From contig JAEYNR010000017.1 of NCBI GenBank assembly GCA_023412475.1, positions 113,973-177,972 on the forward strand: 64,000 nucleotides of DNA. The letters are read 5' to 3'. How positions within the stretch are numbered: the first letter of the stretch is position 1; each line of letters begins with the position of its first letter. This document shows positions 1-9,026 of the stretch, in pieces. The stretch comes from Fibrobacterota bacterium (lineage in GTDB: Bacteria > Fibrobacterota > Chitinivibrionia > Chitinivibrionales > Chitinispirillaceae). A program made the position numbers and the translations under genes. The notes beneath the pieces were generated by a model. It was not told where the DNA came from and searched no databases. It saw only the letters and a program-made list of their open reading frames with translations.

Positions 1-1
1 T

Positions 2-592
2 TTGTCTCTATCCATTGATTTGATCCCACTTTCCGGAGTTATTCTTTGCATAACAAACTACCTGCTCAGCGGCGCATTGCACCTTGATGGCTTTGCCGAT
101 ACTGCTGATGCTTTTGGTACGGTTCGCAACCGCGAAAGGACACTACAGATACTTAAAGATTCCCATCTGGGCACTTATGGAGTTGCATCAGTGGTTTTTC
201 TGATTCTCTGGAGAGTAATACTTTACCAGTCTTTGGCAGAAGAAAGCAAACTATTATGGATAGTCCCCTGCCTGGCCTTTTCCAGAACAATTCAGGGGCT
301 TCTGCTTTGCTCTCTTCCCTATGCCCGGGATAAATCCGGAAAGGCATTTGTCTTCTGTGGAAAGCCTTTTTATGCGTTTTTTCTCTTTTTAGAGATGGCA
401 GTGATTGCAATCCTCATCTACCTTTATGTTGACTCAAAATCGTTTCTACCTATAATAGCCGGTCTTTTATTCATCATTCCTGCAATCAGTCTGTATCTTT
501 ACCGGGTAAAAGGGATCACCGGTGATGGAGTCGGGGCCTCCAGTGAGCTTTTTGAACTGGGATTTTTAACCGCTACAATGGTAGTACTATAA
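2..592 (+). CDS. cobS: Adenosylcobinamide-GDP ribazoletransferase (cobalamin synthase), 5' truncated by window edge
   Basis: CobS is an inner-membrane enzyme that joins alpha-ribazole to adenosylcobinamide-GDP late in cobalamin assembly. The 196 visible residues contain the family signature HLDGFADTADAFG near the left end, several hydrophobic stretches that would be membrane segments (around LILWRVILY and LFLEMAVIAILIYLY) and a GDGVGA motif near the C-terminus. The family is usually about 250 residues, so roughly 50 residues are missing to the left and the real start is not visible. The stop TAA is at 590-592. Other cobalamin genes would be expected outside the window to the left. The family assignment is firm. 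Confidence 0.9.
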   Translation: MSLSIDLIPLSGVILCITNYLLSGALHLDGFADTADAFGTVRNRERTLQILKDSHLGTYGVASVVFLILWRVILYQSLAEESKLLWIVPCLAFSRTIQGLLLCSLPYARDKSGKAFVFCGKPFYAFFLFLEMAVIAILIYLYVDSKSFLPIIAGLLFIIPAISLYLYRVKGITGDGVGASSELFELGFLTATMVVL

Positions 593-647
593 ACAGCTAT
601 AGTTGCTGTTGCACATAATTTGCTTTTCACTTGCATTGAAAGAGATT

Positions 648-653
648 TATAAT
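648..653 (+). promoter_or_regulatory. Possible -10 box of the rpsU promoter
   Basis: A perfect TATAAT lies about 55 bases upstream of the rpsU start in an AT-rich stretch. The hexamer 17 bases further upstream (TTTCAC, 625-630) matches the -35 consensus poorly, so this is only a candidate. Confidence 0.25.
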
Positions 654-707
654 CTATTTTTAGAAACTATATTTAACATTCAGAAAACGGAAAGAAGGTG
701 AATTTTA

Positions 708-917
708 ATGAATGGAATCGTTTTAAGGGAAGACGAAGCATTTGAGAAAGCTCTTCGGCGCTTCACTAAAACTTGCGAAAGAGCCGGCATTCTATCCGAT
801 GTGAAAAAATACCGCCACTACGAGAAACCCAGCGAAGAGAAGAAAAGAAGATTGAACTCTTCCAAACGCAAAAGGATTCGTGAAGAAAAACGAATGACCT
901 TCAGAAGTGAACGTTGA
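708..917 (+). CDS. rpsU: 30S ribosomal protein bS21
   Basis: This 69-residue, strongly basic protein is small-subunit protein bS21. It shows the family layout: a short N-terminal part with the RREDEAFEKALRRF-like segment (here LREDEAFEKALRRFTKTCER), followed by a lysine/arginine-rich tail (SSKRKRIREEKR). The length matches the family. The start ATG is preceded by an AAGGTGA ribosome binding site about 6 bases upstream. It stands alone on the plus strand and is followed directly by a rho-independent terminator. Confidence 0.93.
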   Translation: MNGIVLREDEAFEKALRRFTKTCERAGILSDVKKYRHYEKPSEEKKRRLNSSKRKRIREEKRMTFRSER

Positions 918-944
918 TCTGTTCTAATTTTTGATTATAGAGTG

Positions 945-982
945 AGACTACCGGGCCCTTTGGCACCGTAGTCTTTTTTTTT
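945..982 (+). terminator. Rho-independent terminator of rpsU
   Basis: The arms AGACTAC (945-951) and GTAGTCT (968-974) pair perfectly and are followed by a run of nine T. It separates rpsU from the convergent minus-strand gene whose stop codon begins in the same T-run. The minus direction has no matching T-run, so it acts one way. Confidence 0.85.
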
Positions 983-1562
983 ATCTTGCCAAATCCTGCT
1001 GCTTAATCATTTTTTTGACGGCACTGAAACCGATAATTCCACAGGATATAGCCACATTGAGAGAGTTTTTAAAGCCCCACTGCGGTATCTCTATCAGATG
1101 ATCACACATATCTACTACTTGCCTGCTCACCCCCAGTGCTTCATTACCAAATACCACACCCAGCTTAGCGGGATATATTACATCATAGAAAGATTGTGAA
1201 TGTGATGTAGTCTCTGCAGCCCAGACCTGTATTTCCTGATCCTGCAGATACTTTACAGCATCCACAGTCTTATCGAAATGTTTCCATGGGACATAATCGA
1301 TGGTGCCCATAGAGGTCTTCTGCAGTTTTATATGCGGCGGATAAGCAGTGTATCCACATAAGAACAATCCGCTTACCCTCAAAGCATCGCAGGTTCTGAA
1401 TATTGCACCCACATTGAAAGCACTGCGCAGATTATCCAGAATGATGTACAGGGGATTCTTGATTAGTTTTTTATACTCCTGCAAACTGATATCTGCATCA
1501 AGACTTCTGACCTGCAGCATCGTAGTCTCGATATCCCCCAGTTTATCTTTAGTCATTGCCAT
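981..1562 (-). CDS. SpoU/TrmH-family RNA 2'-O-methyltransferase
   Basis: This is a SPOUT-class methyltransferase that would 2'-O-methylate a tRNA or rRNA nucleotide using SAM. All three SpoU motifs are present: motif 1 NLRSAFNVGAIFRTCDA, motif 2 VVFGNEALGVS, and motif 3 IPQWGFKNSLNVAISCGI. At about 193 residues it is a short version without the N-terminal substrate-binding domain of the rRNA enzymes. The start at MAMTK overlaps the 3' end of the upstream transporter gene by 14 bases; MTKDK at 1556 is an alternative. No strong ribosome binding site is visible, which fits translational coupling. The exact RNA target cannot be told. Confidence 0.85.
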   Translation of the reverse strand: MAMTKDKLGDIETTMLQVRSLDADISLQEYKKLIKNPLYIILDNLRSAFNVGAIFRTCDALRVSGLFLCGYTAYPPHIKLQKTSMGTIDYVPWKHFDKTVDAVKYLQDQEIQVWAAETTSHSQSFYDVIYPAKLGVVFGNEALGVSRQVVDMCDHLIEIPQWGFKNSLNVAISCGIIGFSAVKKMIKQQDLAR

Positions 1563-2847
1563 ACAAAGCCGTAACACTACTTTTTTTATTTGACATAATC
1601 AGAAGAACCGCTCCGGCAATAAACAAAACCGAAATAGAGGACATTCCGATTCTGGAAGCCAGTATAGATTCCAGACCTGCCTTACGGGTCAGATAAGCCA
1701 CACTTCCCACAACTGCAGGACCCAGAATTACCGCAAAGCGACCTACCACATTATAGTATCCAAAGTATTCGGCAGCCTCATGCTGAGGGATGAGCTTTCC
1801 GAAGTACGATCTGCTCAGAGCCTGGATTCCACCCTGGGCAATACCAGTCACCCCTGCCAGAATGATATAATCCAGCTTGGTTTTTAACATCAGAGCACCA
1901 AATCCGCAAACAAGAATGTAGATTAATATACCTATGAGAATCATAGTGTGGGCCCCGAATCTGCGGGCGAGCACTCCAAAAAACAATGCTGACGGAAACG
2001 CTACAAACTGCACCACAATCAGTGCAACCATCAGTGATGTCGGGGTCAGGCCTATTGACATTCCGAAATCGACCGACATAAGTACAAATGTATGCACACC
2101 ATCGATGTAAAGCCAATATGCCAGGAAAAAAAACAGTATCGTCCGGGTGTTAAGAATTTTAAGAGTCGTCTTACGCAACCTGGATAAGCTGTCTTTAAAA
2201 ATTACCATCACCCCGGAATACTTTTTGTAAACAGGTTCACGAACATAAATAAACATGGGAATTGAAAACATAAGCCACCATACTGATGCAGTCATGAAAG
2301 AAGTTCGGATCGCAGTTGATGCGCTGTCAAGACTGAACATGGCTGGTTTCTGTACCATAAAAACATTAAACACAAAAAGAATACCACATCCCAGATACCC
2401 CAGAGAATACCCCATAGAGGACACCATATCCATTTTTTCTTTCTCAGCTATATCCACTATAAGAGCATTGTAGAACAATTCTGCACAGTTGTACCCTACA
2501 CAAGCCAGAGCGAAAACAACCAATGCACTGAACCATTCTCCCTGATTGATAAAGAAAAGCAAACCGGTAGAAATGGTCCCCAGAAGCACGAAAAAACCTA
2601 GCAGTTTCTTTTTGGCTACTCCCGAATCAGCCAAAGCCCCTAGAATTGGTGAGAGCAGTGCTACCATCAACCCTGCAGCAGCATTACCAAACCCAAGCCG
2701 CGCAGTACTCAAAGTAGCCTCAACTCCACTACACCAGAAACTTTTAAAGAACACCGGAAAAAAACCCGCCATCACCGTCAGAGCAAATGCGGAGTTAGCC
2801 CAGTCATAGAAACACCAGGATACCATCGCTTTTTTGTTGTAAGCCAT
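1549..2847 (-). CDS. UMF1-family MFS transporter (Atg22-like)
   Basis: A 432-residue major-facilitator protein. The N-terminal CFYDWANSAFALTV segment is the hallmark of the UMF1/Atg22-like family, whose bacterial substrates are mostly unknown. About twelve hydrophobic segments are visible, with a basic cytoplasmic loop in the middle (VYKKYSG...SRLRKTTLK) separating the two six-helix halves. The start lies 5 bases after the stop of the upstream exported-protein gene, and the 3' end overlaps the SpoU gene, so it sits inside the operon led by aspS. The substrate cannot be inferred. Confidence 0.85.
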   Translation of the reverse strand: MAYNKKAMVSWCFYDWANSAFALTVMAGFFPVFFKSFWCSGVEATLSTARLGFGNAAAGLMVALLSPILGALADSGVAKKKLLGFFVLLGTISTGLLFFINQGEWFSALVVFALACVGYNCAELFYNALIVDIAEKEKMDMVSSMGYSLGYLGCGILFVFNVFMVQKPAMFSLDSASTAIRTSFMTASVWWLMFSIPMFIYVREPVYKKYSGVMVIFKDSLSRLRKTTLKILNTRTILFFFLAYWLYIDGVHTFVLMSVDFGMSIGLTPTSLMVALIVVQFVAFPSALFFGVLARRFGAHTMILIGILIYILVCGFGALMLKTKLDYIILAGVTGIAQGGIQALSRSYFGKLIPQHEAAEYFGYYNVVGRFAVILGPAVVGSVAYLTRKAGLESILASRIGMSSISVLFIAGAVLLIMSNKKSSVTALYGND

Positions 2848-2852
2848 ATTAT

Positions 2853-4133
2853 TCAGGTTTTCTTTTCTTTCTTTTCTGCCGCAGGAAAGAGGACATTGTT
2901 AAGAATAAGCCGGTATCCGGGAGAGTTCTTGTGGAGCTCGAGCATGGTGGGCTCATCCCCAACTGCATGAGTATAGTCTTCCGGATCATGTCCACCCAGA
3001 TATGCGAACTGCCCCTTTCCGAAAATGCCATGAATGTAGTTAACCATATTGGTTCCTGGAACTTCAGCCAATACTATTACGCTTTTTTTTATCACATTTC
3101 GATTAAAAGAGGTAAGAAGTCCATGATAACCTTTAATGGTCTTACTATGATTCTGCACCAGCATTGTAGGAACCGGGTCGAGTTTTGCGCTAAAATCAAA
3201 AATTACAAAATCTCTGGCATCCAGGCGAAGAGGCGTATTCACCAGATTGACATCTATGTTACCGAAACAGGACTCGAAAGGATCGGTGACTACCTGAAAA
3301 TTTTCAAATGCCATACAGTTACCAAAATCGAGCTTTTCTTTGTACTGAGGATCTATGCCATCACCATCATACTCTTTTGCAACGATATCGGTGCCCAGTG
3401 CAGCAAGAGTGATTTCCAGAGTGTTTGTGGCACTGCACATTGCAAAGAGAAACCCGCCCTTCTCCACAAATTGGCGTATTGCCAGAGCAACGGCCTTTTT
3501 GCAGTCAGTTACTTTAGAAAAACCCAGTGAACGGGCTAACTGTTCAAGCTCCATCTTCTGACGCTGATACCACTGACTTTGAGAGAAGCTTTTGTAGAAT
3601 TTGCTGTATTGACCAGTAAAATCCTCATGGTGCAGATGCAGCCAGTCGTATTTAGAAAGTTTACCGCCCACCACGTCCTTATCGTAGATCTTGTCGTAGG
3701 GTATGTCTGCATAAGTTAATGCCATGGTCACAGCATCATCCCAGGGAAGTTTGCCTGGAGGAGTGTAGACAGCAATTTTGGGAGCCTTTTCAAGAAAGAC
3801 TTTCTCCATATTGTTGTCTTTAATGGTGGATTGAACAGAAACCCAGTCATCTGCACTGATTTTTACAATTTTTACACCTGCGACTCTGGATTTCAATTCA
3901 AAATCCGGAGAATCATCTAAAGCAAATGAGCCACCCCGGTAATTAAGCAGCCAGGAAACCCGCATACCCGCCTCAAGCATTTTGTAAACAACACCATAGG
4001 CTTTGAGATGATCTGTCTGAGTGTTGTCCATGGGAATAAGCAGCATAGCTGAAACTGATTTTATCCCCATAAGGCAGAAAATGACCAGTAAGACACTGGT
4101 CCGGAAGAATCTGCATGCCAATACCGGCCTCAT
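2853..4133 (-). CDS. Conserved exported protein of a family often labelled asparagine synthetase B
   Basis: A 426-residue protein with an N-terminal signal peptide (hydrophobic SVLLVIFCLMGIKSVSA, cleavage expected near residues 29-30) and a mature part beginning LLIPMDNTQTDHLKAYGVVY. I recall this start and the downstream KIAVYTPPGKLPWDDAVTMAL and DWLHLHHEDFTGQYSKF segments from proteins in public databases carrying the label 'asparagine synthetase B', but the AsnB catalytic Cys2 and ATP-pyrophosphatase motifs are absent, so that label is probably wrong. It lies between aspS (6 bases upstream) and a transporter (5 bases downstream). Function unknown. Confidence 0.7.
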   Translation of the reverse strand: MRPVLACRFFRTSVLLVIFCLMGIKSVSAMLLIPMDNTQTDHLKAYGVVYKMLEAGMRVSWLLNYRGGSFALDDSPDFELKSRVAGVKIVKISADDWVSVQSTIKDNNMEKVFLEKAPKIAVYTPPGKLPWDDAVTMALTYADIPYDKIYDKDVVGGKLSKYDWLHLHHEDFTGQYSKFYKSFSQSQWYQRQKMELEQLARSLGFSKVTDCKKAVALAIRQFVEKGGFLFAMCSATNTLEITLAALGTDIVAKEYDGDGIDPQYKEKLDFGNCMAFENFQVVTDPFESCFGNIDVNLVNTPLRLDARDFVIFDFSAKLDPVPTMLVQNHSKTIKGYHGLLTSFNRNVIKKSVIVLAEVPGTNMVNYIHGIFGKGQFAYLGGHDPEDYTHAVGDEPTMLELHKNSPGYRLILNNVLFPAAEKKEKKT

Positions 4134-4139
4134 ACTACC

Positions 4140-5969
4140 TCAACTGAACTTTACTGTTTTCAGATGCAGTTCCTTTAATTGCCTTTCAGTAACAGGACAG
4201 GGAGCTTTCATCATCAGATCCTGTGCTTTCTGATTCATGGGGAAAGTGATCACCTCCCTGATATTTGGCTCATCAGCAAGCAGCATGATCATACGATCCA
4301 CTCCGGGAGCAATTCCTCCATGAGGTGGAGCACCATATTTAAAGGCATTTATCATGCCCGCAAACTTACTGTCAACTTCCTCTTTAGAGTAGCCAGCCAG
4401 TTCAAATGCCTTATACATTATTTTGGGGCGATGGTTTCTGATAGCACCGCTGGAGAGTTCGATTCCATTACAGACAATATCGTATTGATATGCCAGAATC
4501 TGTAGCGGATCCTTATTCAAAAGAGCATCCATTTCCCCCTGAGGCATGGAAAAAGGGTTGTGAGAAAATTCTATTTTCCTGGTTTCTTCATTAAGCTCAT
4601 ACATTGGGAAATCGGTAATCCAGCAGAACCGGTAAGTGTTTTTACTTATAAGATTAAGTTCTTCTCCCAGATGTGTACGGATCTCACCGGCAATCCTGTT
4701 TGCCCGCTTCTCATCATTACAGATAAAGAAAGCAACATCCCCGGAAGCGGTTTTCAGCTCTGCGGCAAGAGCATCTAATCTCTGTTTATCCAGAAACTTG
4801 GCTATAGGTCCTTTCACCTCAGTATCGCTCCAGGTAAGATATGCCAGTCCCTGTGAACCAATTGATTGTGCAAATTGCACCATGCGGTCGAAAAATGCTC
4901 TGGGTTGAGAAGCACCATTTTTAACCACTATCGCCCTTACCACTCCGCCCTGAGCAACAGTAGATGCAAATACTTTAAAACCAGAACCATCAAAAAGTGA
5001 AGATACATCTTCGATCAAAAGCGGATTACGAAGATCTGGTTTATCGGTACCATAATGAAGCATCGCTTCACGATAAGGAATTCTGGTGAAAGGGGGTTTG
5101 TCGGCTTCCCAGGTACTAAAACTGCTAAAAACACTATTAAGTACCTCTTCAACGACCTTGAAAACATCCTCCTGAGTAACAAAGGACATCTCTATATCCA
5201 ACTGATAAAATTCCCCCGGACTTCGATCTGCCCTGGCATCTTCATCGCGAAAGCAGGGAGCAATCTGGAAATAACGATCAAACCCGGCTACCATTAACAA
5301 CTGTTTAAACTGCTGCGGAGCCTGGGGAAGGGCATAAAACTTACCAGGATGAAGTCTGGAGGGAACCAGAAAATCTCTTGCCCCCTCAGGAGACGAACTG
5401 GTTAGAATAGGTGTCTGAAACTCGTTAAACCCTAACCCGGTCATCACCTGACGCAAATGTGCAATAACTTTTGAACGCAAAATTATATTCTGATGAATTT
5501 TACTTCTCCTGAGGTCCAGATACCTATACTCCAGGCGCATCTCCTCAGGAATAGCATCCTCAGGAAAGACACTGAATGGAGTTGCATCACACTCTCCTAA
5601 AACCTCATAGTCATCCGCTACCAGTTCTATGGCTCCACTGGGCAGCTTGGGATTCACATTTTCAGCAGATCTCTGAGCAATCACCCCATCAAAACGAACC
5701 ACAGTTTCTTTGGAAACATGAGCCAGTATTTTTTGAAACTGTTGCTCAGGGTAGATAACCACCTGAGTTATTCCATAGTTATCCCTCAAATCAATAAAGA
5801 GGACTCCCCCATGATCACGGCGATTGTGAACCCAGCCGCTTAAGCGTACTCTGCTTCCGATATGCTTTTCCCTCAGTTCGTTACAGGTGTGAGTCCTATA
5901 TGAATGGATGCCTTGATTAGTTGTGTCTGAGGAGCTTGTGTTGTCCTCCAGCTCTTCTACAGATGCCAT
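4140..5969 (-). CDS. aspS: Aspartyl-tRNA synthetase
   Basis: Class II synthetase charging tRNA-Asp. The order is an N-terminal OB-fold anticodon domain ([24 protein letters not shown]), the catalytic core with motif 2 ([19 protein letters not shown]), the bacterial GAD insertion (around [20 protein letters not shown]) and motif 3 ([13 protein letters not shown]). The frame stays open to 6065, but the N-terminal 32 residues of that version look non-coding; the start at MASVEELED (5969) gives 609 residues, close to the family's usual ~590. It is the first gene of a four-gene minus-strand operon. Whether it discriminates Asp from Asn tRNA cannot be decided here. Confidence 0.93.
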   Translation of the reverse strand: MASVEELEDNTSSSDTTNQGIHSYRTHTCNELREKHIGSRVRLSGWVHNRRDHGGVLFIDLRDNYGITQVVIYPEQQFQKILAHVSKETVVRFDGVIAQRSAENVNPKLPSGAIELVADDYEVLGECDATPFSVFPEDAIPEEMRLEYRYLDLRRSKIHQNIILRSKVIAHLRQVMTGLGFNEFQTPILTSSSPEGARDFLVPSRLHPGKFYALPQAPQQFKQLLMVAGFDRYFQIAPCFRDEDARADRSPGEFYQLDIEMSFVTQEDVFKVVEEVLNSVFSSFSTWEADKPPFTRIPYREAMLHYGTDKPDLRNPLLIEDVSSLFDGSGFKVFASTVAQGGVVRAIVVKNGASQPRAFFDRMVQFAQSIGSQGLAYLTWSDTEVKGPIAKFLDKQRLDALAAELKTASGDVAFFICNDEKRANRIAGEIRTHLGEELNLISKNTYRFCWITDFPMYELNEETRKIEFSHNPFSMPQGEMDALLNKDPLQILAYQYDIVCNGIELSSGAIRNHRPKIMYKAFELAGYSKEEVDSKFAGMINAFKYGAPPHGGIAPGVDRMIMLLADEPNIREVITFPMNQKAQDLMMKAPCPVTERQLKELHLKTVKFS

Positions 5970-6247
5970 ATTGAAATCCGCCACAGTAAAATCCTTTATT
6001 GGAAATATTTTAGAATTAAAAGGAGAAAATATATTCAGGTTAGCACCTCTACCAGTCGATTGCACTAATCACTCAATATAGCTTTTTTATAAAAACAGGC
6101 ACAACCAATTGGTAAAAACTCTTTGTCTGCTGAATCGGGAAAGAGAGCCCTGAGATTTAATTGGTGATTTTGGGATAACCTGGCCCCACCTGCTGCACAA
6201 CTATCGTGCTACATCAAAACACAGGCTGAATTCTATTGGTTTTTGAG

Positions 6248-6276
6248 TTGATGAACCAACCCATACATGTTATAAT
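6248..6276 (+). promoter_or_regulatory. Sigma-70-type promoter of the PAS-GGDEF-EAL gene
   Basis: TTGATG (6248-6253) and TATAAT (6271-6276) are separated by exactly 17 bases, and a TG occurs just before the -10 box. The start codon lies 45 bases downstream. Both hexamers are close to consensus. Confidence 0.7.
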
Positions 6277-6320
6277 TCTGAGTATTCAAAATTAAAAAAG
6301 AACAGTACTCCTAAGAGCAT

Positions 6321-8099
6321 ATGCAAACTAATCGCAAGCAAAAAAGAAAAAAAAAACATAGCCTTAAACGACCCTCAAGTGATTTCTCACAGGTTCAAGA
6401 CAGCTTGCTTTCTATAGACAACGTAAACAAACTCGCCAATGCTTTTTTCAATAATACCACCGAAGGGATTTTGATAACCGATAAAAACCAGACCATTCTC
6501 AAGATAAATCATGGCTTTTCAACCATTAGCGGCTATTCTGAGGAATCCGTTATTGGAAAAAAGCCTTCAATATTAAAATCCAACCGCCATGATGCATCAT
6601 TTTATAAACAGATATTTGAGACAATCAACAAAAATGGCAAATGGAAAGGAGAGATCTGGAATCGCAGAAAAAATGGTGAAATCTACCTCCAACTGCTCTC
6701 AATAGTCCCCATCTATGATGAAACCGATGAAATAGGTCTCTATTTCGGTCTTTTCACCGATCTATCCCAATACATTAATAATACTGAGCAGATTCAAAAC
6801 CACACCTACTACGACATGCTGACCAATCTTCCAAATCGTATTCTGCTTCATGACAGACTCAGCTTCATGATCAATCATGCCAAACGCAACAACCAGAATA
6901 TGGCAATACTTCTTATGGATCTGAACCGGTTCAAACTAATCAACGATACCCTTGGGTTTTCTGCCGGCGACTCTCTTCTACAAACCATAGCAAACCGTCT
7001 GAAATCCTGTTTACGTGATGTAGATGGGGTATTCAGACTGGGTGATGATGAATTTGCCATCTTACTGGAGGAGATTTCGCAACCACAGGATGCTGCGCGG
7101 GTGGCAAAGAGGCTTCTGTCTGTCTCTTCTCAGCCTTTTCAATTCTATGACCATGAGCTATATGTAACTGTCAGTCTCGGAATAAGCATTTATCCCACTG
7201 ATGGAGAAGAAGTTGAGGTGTTGCTGAAAAATGCAGAGGCTGCGATGAACAGGGCTAAAGAGCTGGGTATCAATAACTACCAGCATTATATGCCCACCAT
7301 GAATGCAAGGGCTTTTGAACAGTTGACTTTGGAACACAACCTGAGAAAAGCACTTCAAAAAGACCAGTTTTTAGTTTATTACCAGCCACAGGTCGACATG
7401 AGGACCCAAAAAATTATCGGTGCAGAAGCCCTGGTTCGATGGCAACATCCGGAACTGGGAATGATCTCACCAGCCCAGTTTATCCCAATTGCCGAAGAAA
7501 CCGGGCTTATACTTTCTTTGGGCGAATGGGTGCTTAGAACTGCCTGCCAGCAGGCAAAAAAATGGTACGATCAACTAGGAGCAACATTTAGTATATCTGT
7601 CAATCTTTCCTCAAAACAGTTCCAGCAACAAAATTTTGTTTCCACTGTGAATAGAGTGCTCAAGGACATCAAGCTTCCCCCAGAGCTTCTGGAGCTTGAA
7701 ATAACCGAAAGTATGGGCATGAAAAATCCCGAACTCACTCTTAAAATACTCAACGAACTCAAATCAATGGGGATCAACATTGCCATTGATGATTTTGGGA
7801 CTGGATATTCATCTTTAAGTTACCTCAAAAGATTCCCTATCGACACTCTGAAAATAGATCGCTCCTTTGTCTCTGATATCATGACTGATTCAAACGATGC
7901 TGCAATCGTAGTAGCAGTGATAGCACTGGCACACTCTCTTAAACTCAAAGTAATTGCAGAAGGAGTTGAAACAGCTCAACAGGCCGATTATCTTTTGAAG
8001 CATAGGTGTGAACAAATTCAGGGTTTTCTTTTCAGTCCTCCGGTACCTGCTCACGATTTTGAAAAAATTATCAGAAAGAACCTGCTGCCAAATCAGTGA
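6321..8099 (+). CDS. PAS-GGDEF-EAL protein, probable c-di-GMP phosphodiesterase
   Basis: A 592-residue cytoplasmic c-di-GMP signalling protein. A basic N-terminus is followed by a PAS sensor (about residues 40-150), a GGDEF-type domain (about 160-325) and an EAL domain (about 335-585). The GGDEF signature is altered: RLGDDEF at residues 239-245, where the second glycine is aspartate, so cyclase activity is doubtful. The EAL domain keeps E369-A370-L371, DDFGTGYSSL and the C-terminal EGVE, so c-di-GMP hydrolysis is likely. No membrane segment is seen. Its 3' end overlaps the convergent tcdA gene by 29 bases. A good sigma-70 promoter precedes it. Confidence 0.92.
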   Translation: MQTNRKQKRKKKHSLKRPSSDFSQVQDSLLSIDNVNKLANAFFNNTTEGILITDKNQTILKINHGFSTISGYSEESVIGKKPSILKSNRHDASFYKQIFETINKNGKWKGEIWNRRKNGEIYLQLLSIVPIYDETDEIGLYFGLFTDLSQYINNTEQIQNHTYYDMLTNLPNRILLHDRLSFMINHAKRNNQNMAILLMDLNRFKLINDTLGFSAGDSLLQTIANRLKSCLRDVDGVFRLGDDEFAILLEEISQPQDAARVAKRLLSVSSQPFQFYDHELYVTVSLGISIYPTDGEEVEVLLKNAEAAMNRAKELGINNYQHYMPTMNARAFEQLTLEHNLRKALQKDQFLVYYQPQVDMRTQKIIGAEALVRWQHPELGMISPAQFIPIAEETGLILSLGEWVLRTACQQAKKWYDQLGATFSISVNLSSKQFQQQNFVSTVNRVLKDIKLPPELLELEITESMGMKNPELTLKILNELKSMGINIAIDDFGTGYSSLSYLKRFPIDTLKIDRSFVSDIMTDSNDAAIVVAVIALAHSLKLKVIAEGVETAQQADYLLKHRCEQIQGFLFSPPVPAHDFEKIIRKNLLPNQ

Positions 8100-8847
8100 C
8101 CGCTTCATTGTCCTCAGCAGATCTTTTAACTAAAAGTCTTATTGCCTCATGTGCAGCCACCAATCCAAATACTGCCGGCATATAGGAGATACTGCCCAGT
8201 GATGGTCGTTCCCTCCCCCTCTGGAAACTTTCCTCACCGTCCATTTCAGAGACCATTGCTGTGTCTACGGGTTCAATTGAATACACACATCGTATACCGG
8301 TGTAAACATTCTGTCTGTGAAGTCTTTTACGGATAATTCTGGCCAGTGGACATATCCTTGATTCAGAAATATCTCCGGTACGCACCAGCAAAGGATCCAT
8401 TCTGGCTGCAGCCCCCATAGAGCTGACTACCATTTTTTTATCGGTCACCGCCCGGACAAGAAAAGAAACCTTTGACGAAACACTGTCGATTGCATCTATT
8501 ACTACATCCATTCCATCTATCAGCCCTGCGGCATTTGACTGGTCGATGAAAACCGGTTGTTTATCGATGATACAATCCGGGTTGATCTGTTTAAGCCGCA
8601 TTGCAGCTACATCCACTTTTCTTTGTCCAAGTGAATCTTCCACAGCAAGCAATTGACGATTAAAGTTACTGTACTTTATATGGTCAAAATCGACTAACCG
8701 GACATAGCCCACTCCGCTGCGCACCAATGCTTCAGCGGCATACGCTCCCACACCCCCAAGCCCGGCTATGACAACCGATGAAGCAGCCAGTCTGTTTAAT
8801 GGCTCTTTACCTAAAAGCAGTTCTGTACGGGTAAATCTTTTTTCCAT
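8071..8847 (-). CDS. tcdA: tRNA threonylcarbamoyladenosine dehydratase (TcdA/CsdL family)
   Basis: An E1-like ATP-dependent enzyme that cyclises t6A37 to ct6A in ANN-reading tRNAs. The adenylate-binding Rossmann motif GLGGVGAYAAEALVRSGVG (residues 30-48), the acidic DFDHIKYSNFNRQLLA segment and DVVIDAIDSV are typical of the family. At 258 residues it has the expected length. The protein ends DLAAGSF, encoded opposite the last codons of the plus-strand EAL gene (29-base convergent overlap). The start ATG has no strong ribosome binding site in the A/T-rich leader. Confidence 0.88.
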   Translation of the reverse strand: MEKRFTRTELLLGKEPLNRLAASSVVIAGLGGVGAYAAEALVRSGVGYVRLVDFDHIKYSNFNRQLLAVEDSLGQRKVDVAAMRLKQINPDCIIDKQPVFIDQSNAAGLIDGMDVVIDAIDSVSSKVSFLVRAVTDKKMVVSSMGAAARMDPLLVRTGDISESRICPLARIIRKRLHRQNVYTGIRCVYSIEPVDTAMVSEMDGEESFQRGRERPSLGSISYMPAVFGLVAAHEAIRLLVKRSAEDNEAVTDLAAGSF

Positions 8848-9026
8848 TTTTTTTTTTATTTTCTTGTTTCGTAACTATTTAGCTACAACCAAATTACCAA
8901 ATTAAAAGACCTAATCAGCTAATTGTGATCGGTAGTTGCCAAATCAGTGAGTCCTTTTTTTCCCATTTCCTGTTCTTATTTCGAATTTCGTTTTTCGGAT
9001 TTCGTGCTTATTTGTCTAAAGTTGCT
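8848..9026. other. AT-rich spacer between tcdA and the TatD gene
   Basis: No credible gene, strong promoter or terminator is seen in these 179 bases. The tcdA promoter should lie here but no pair of good hexamers could be picked by eye. Confidence 0.5.
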
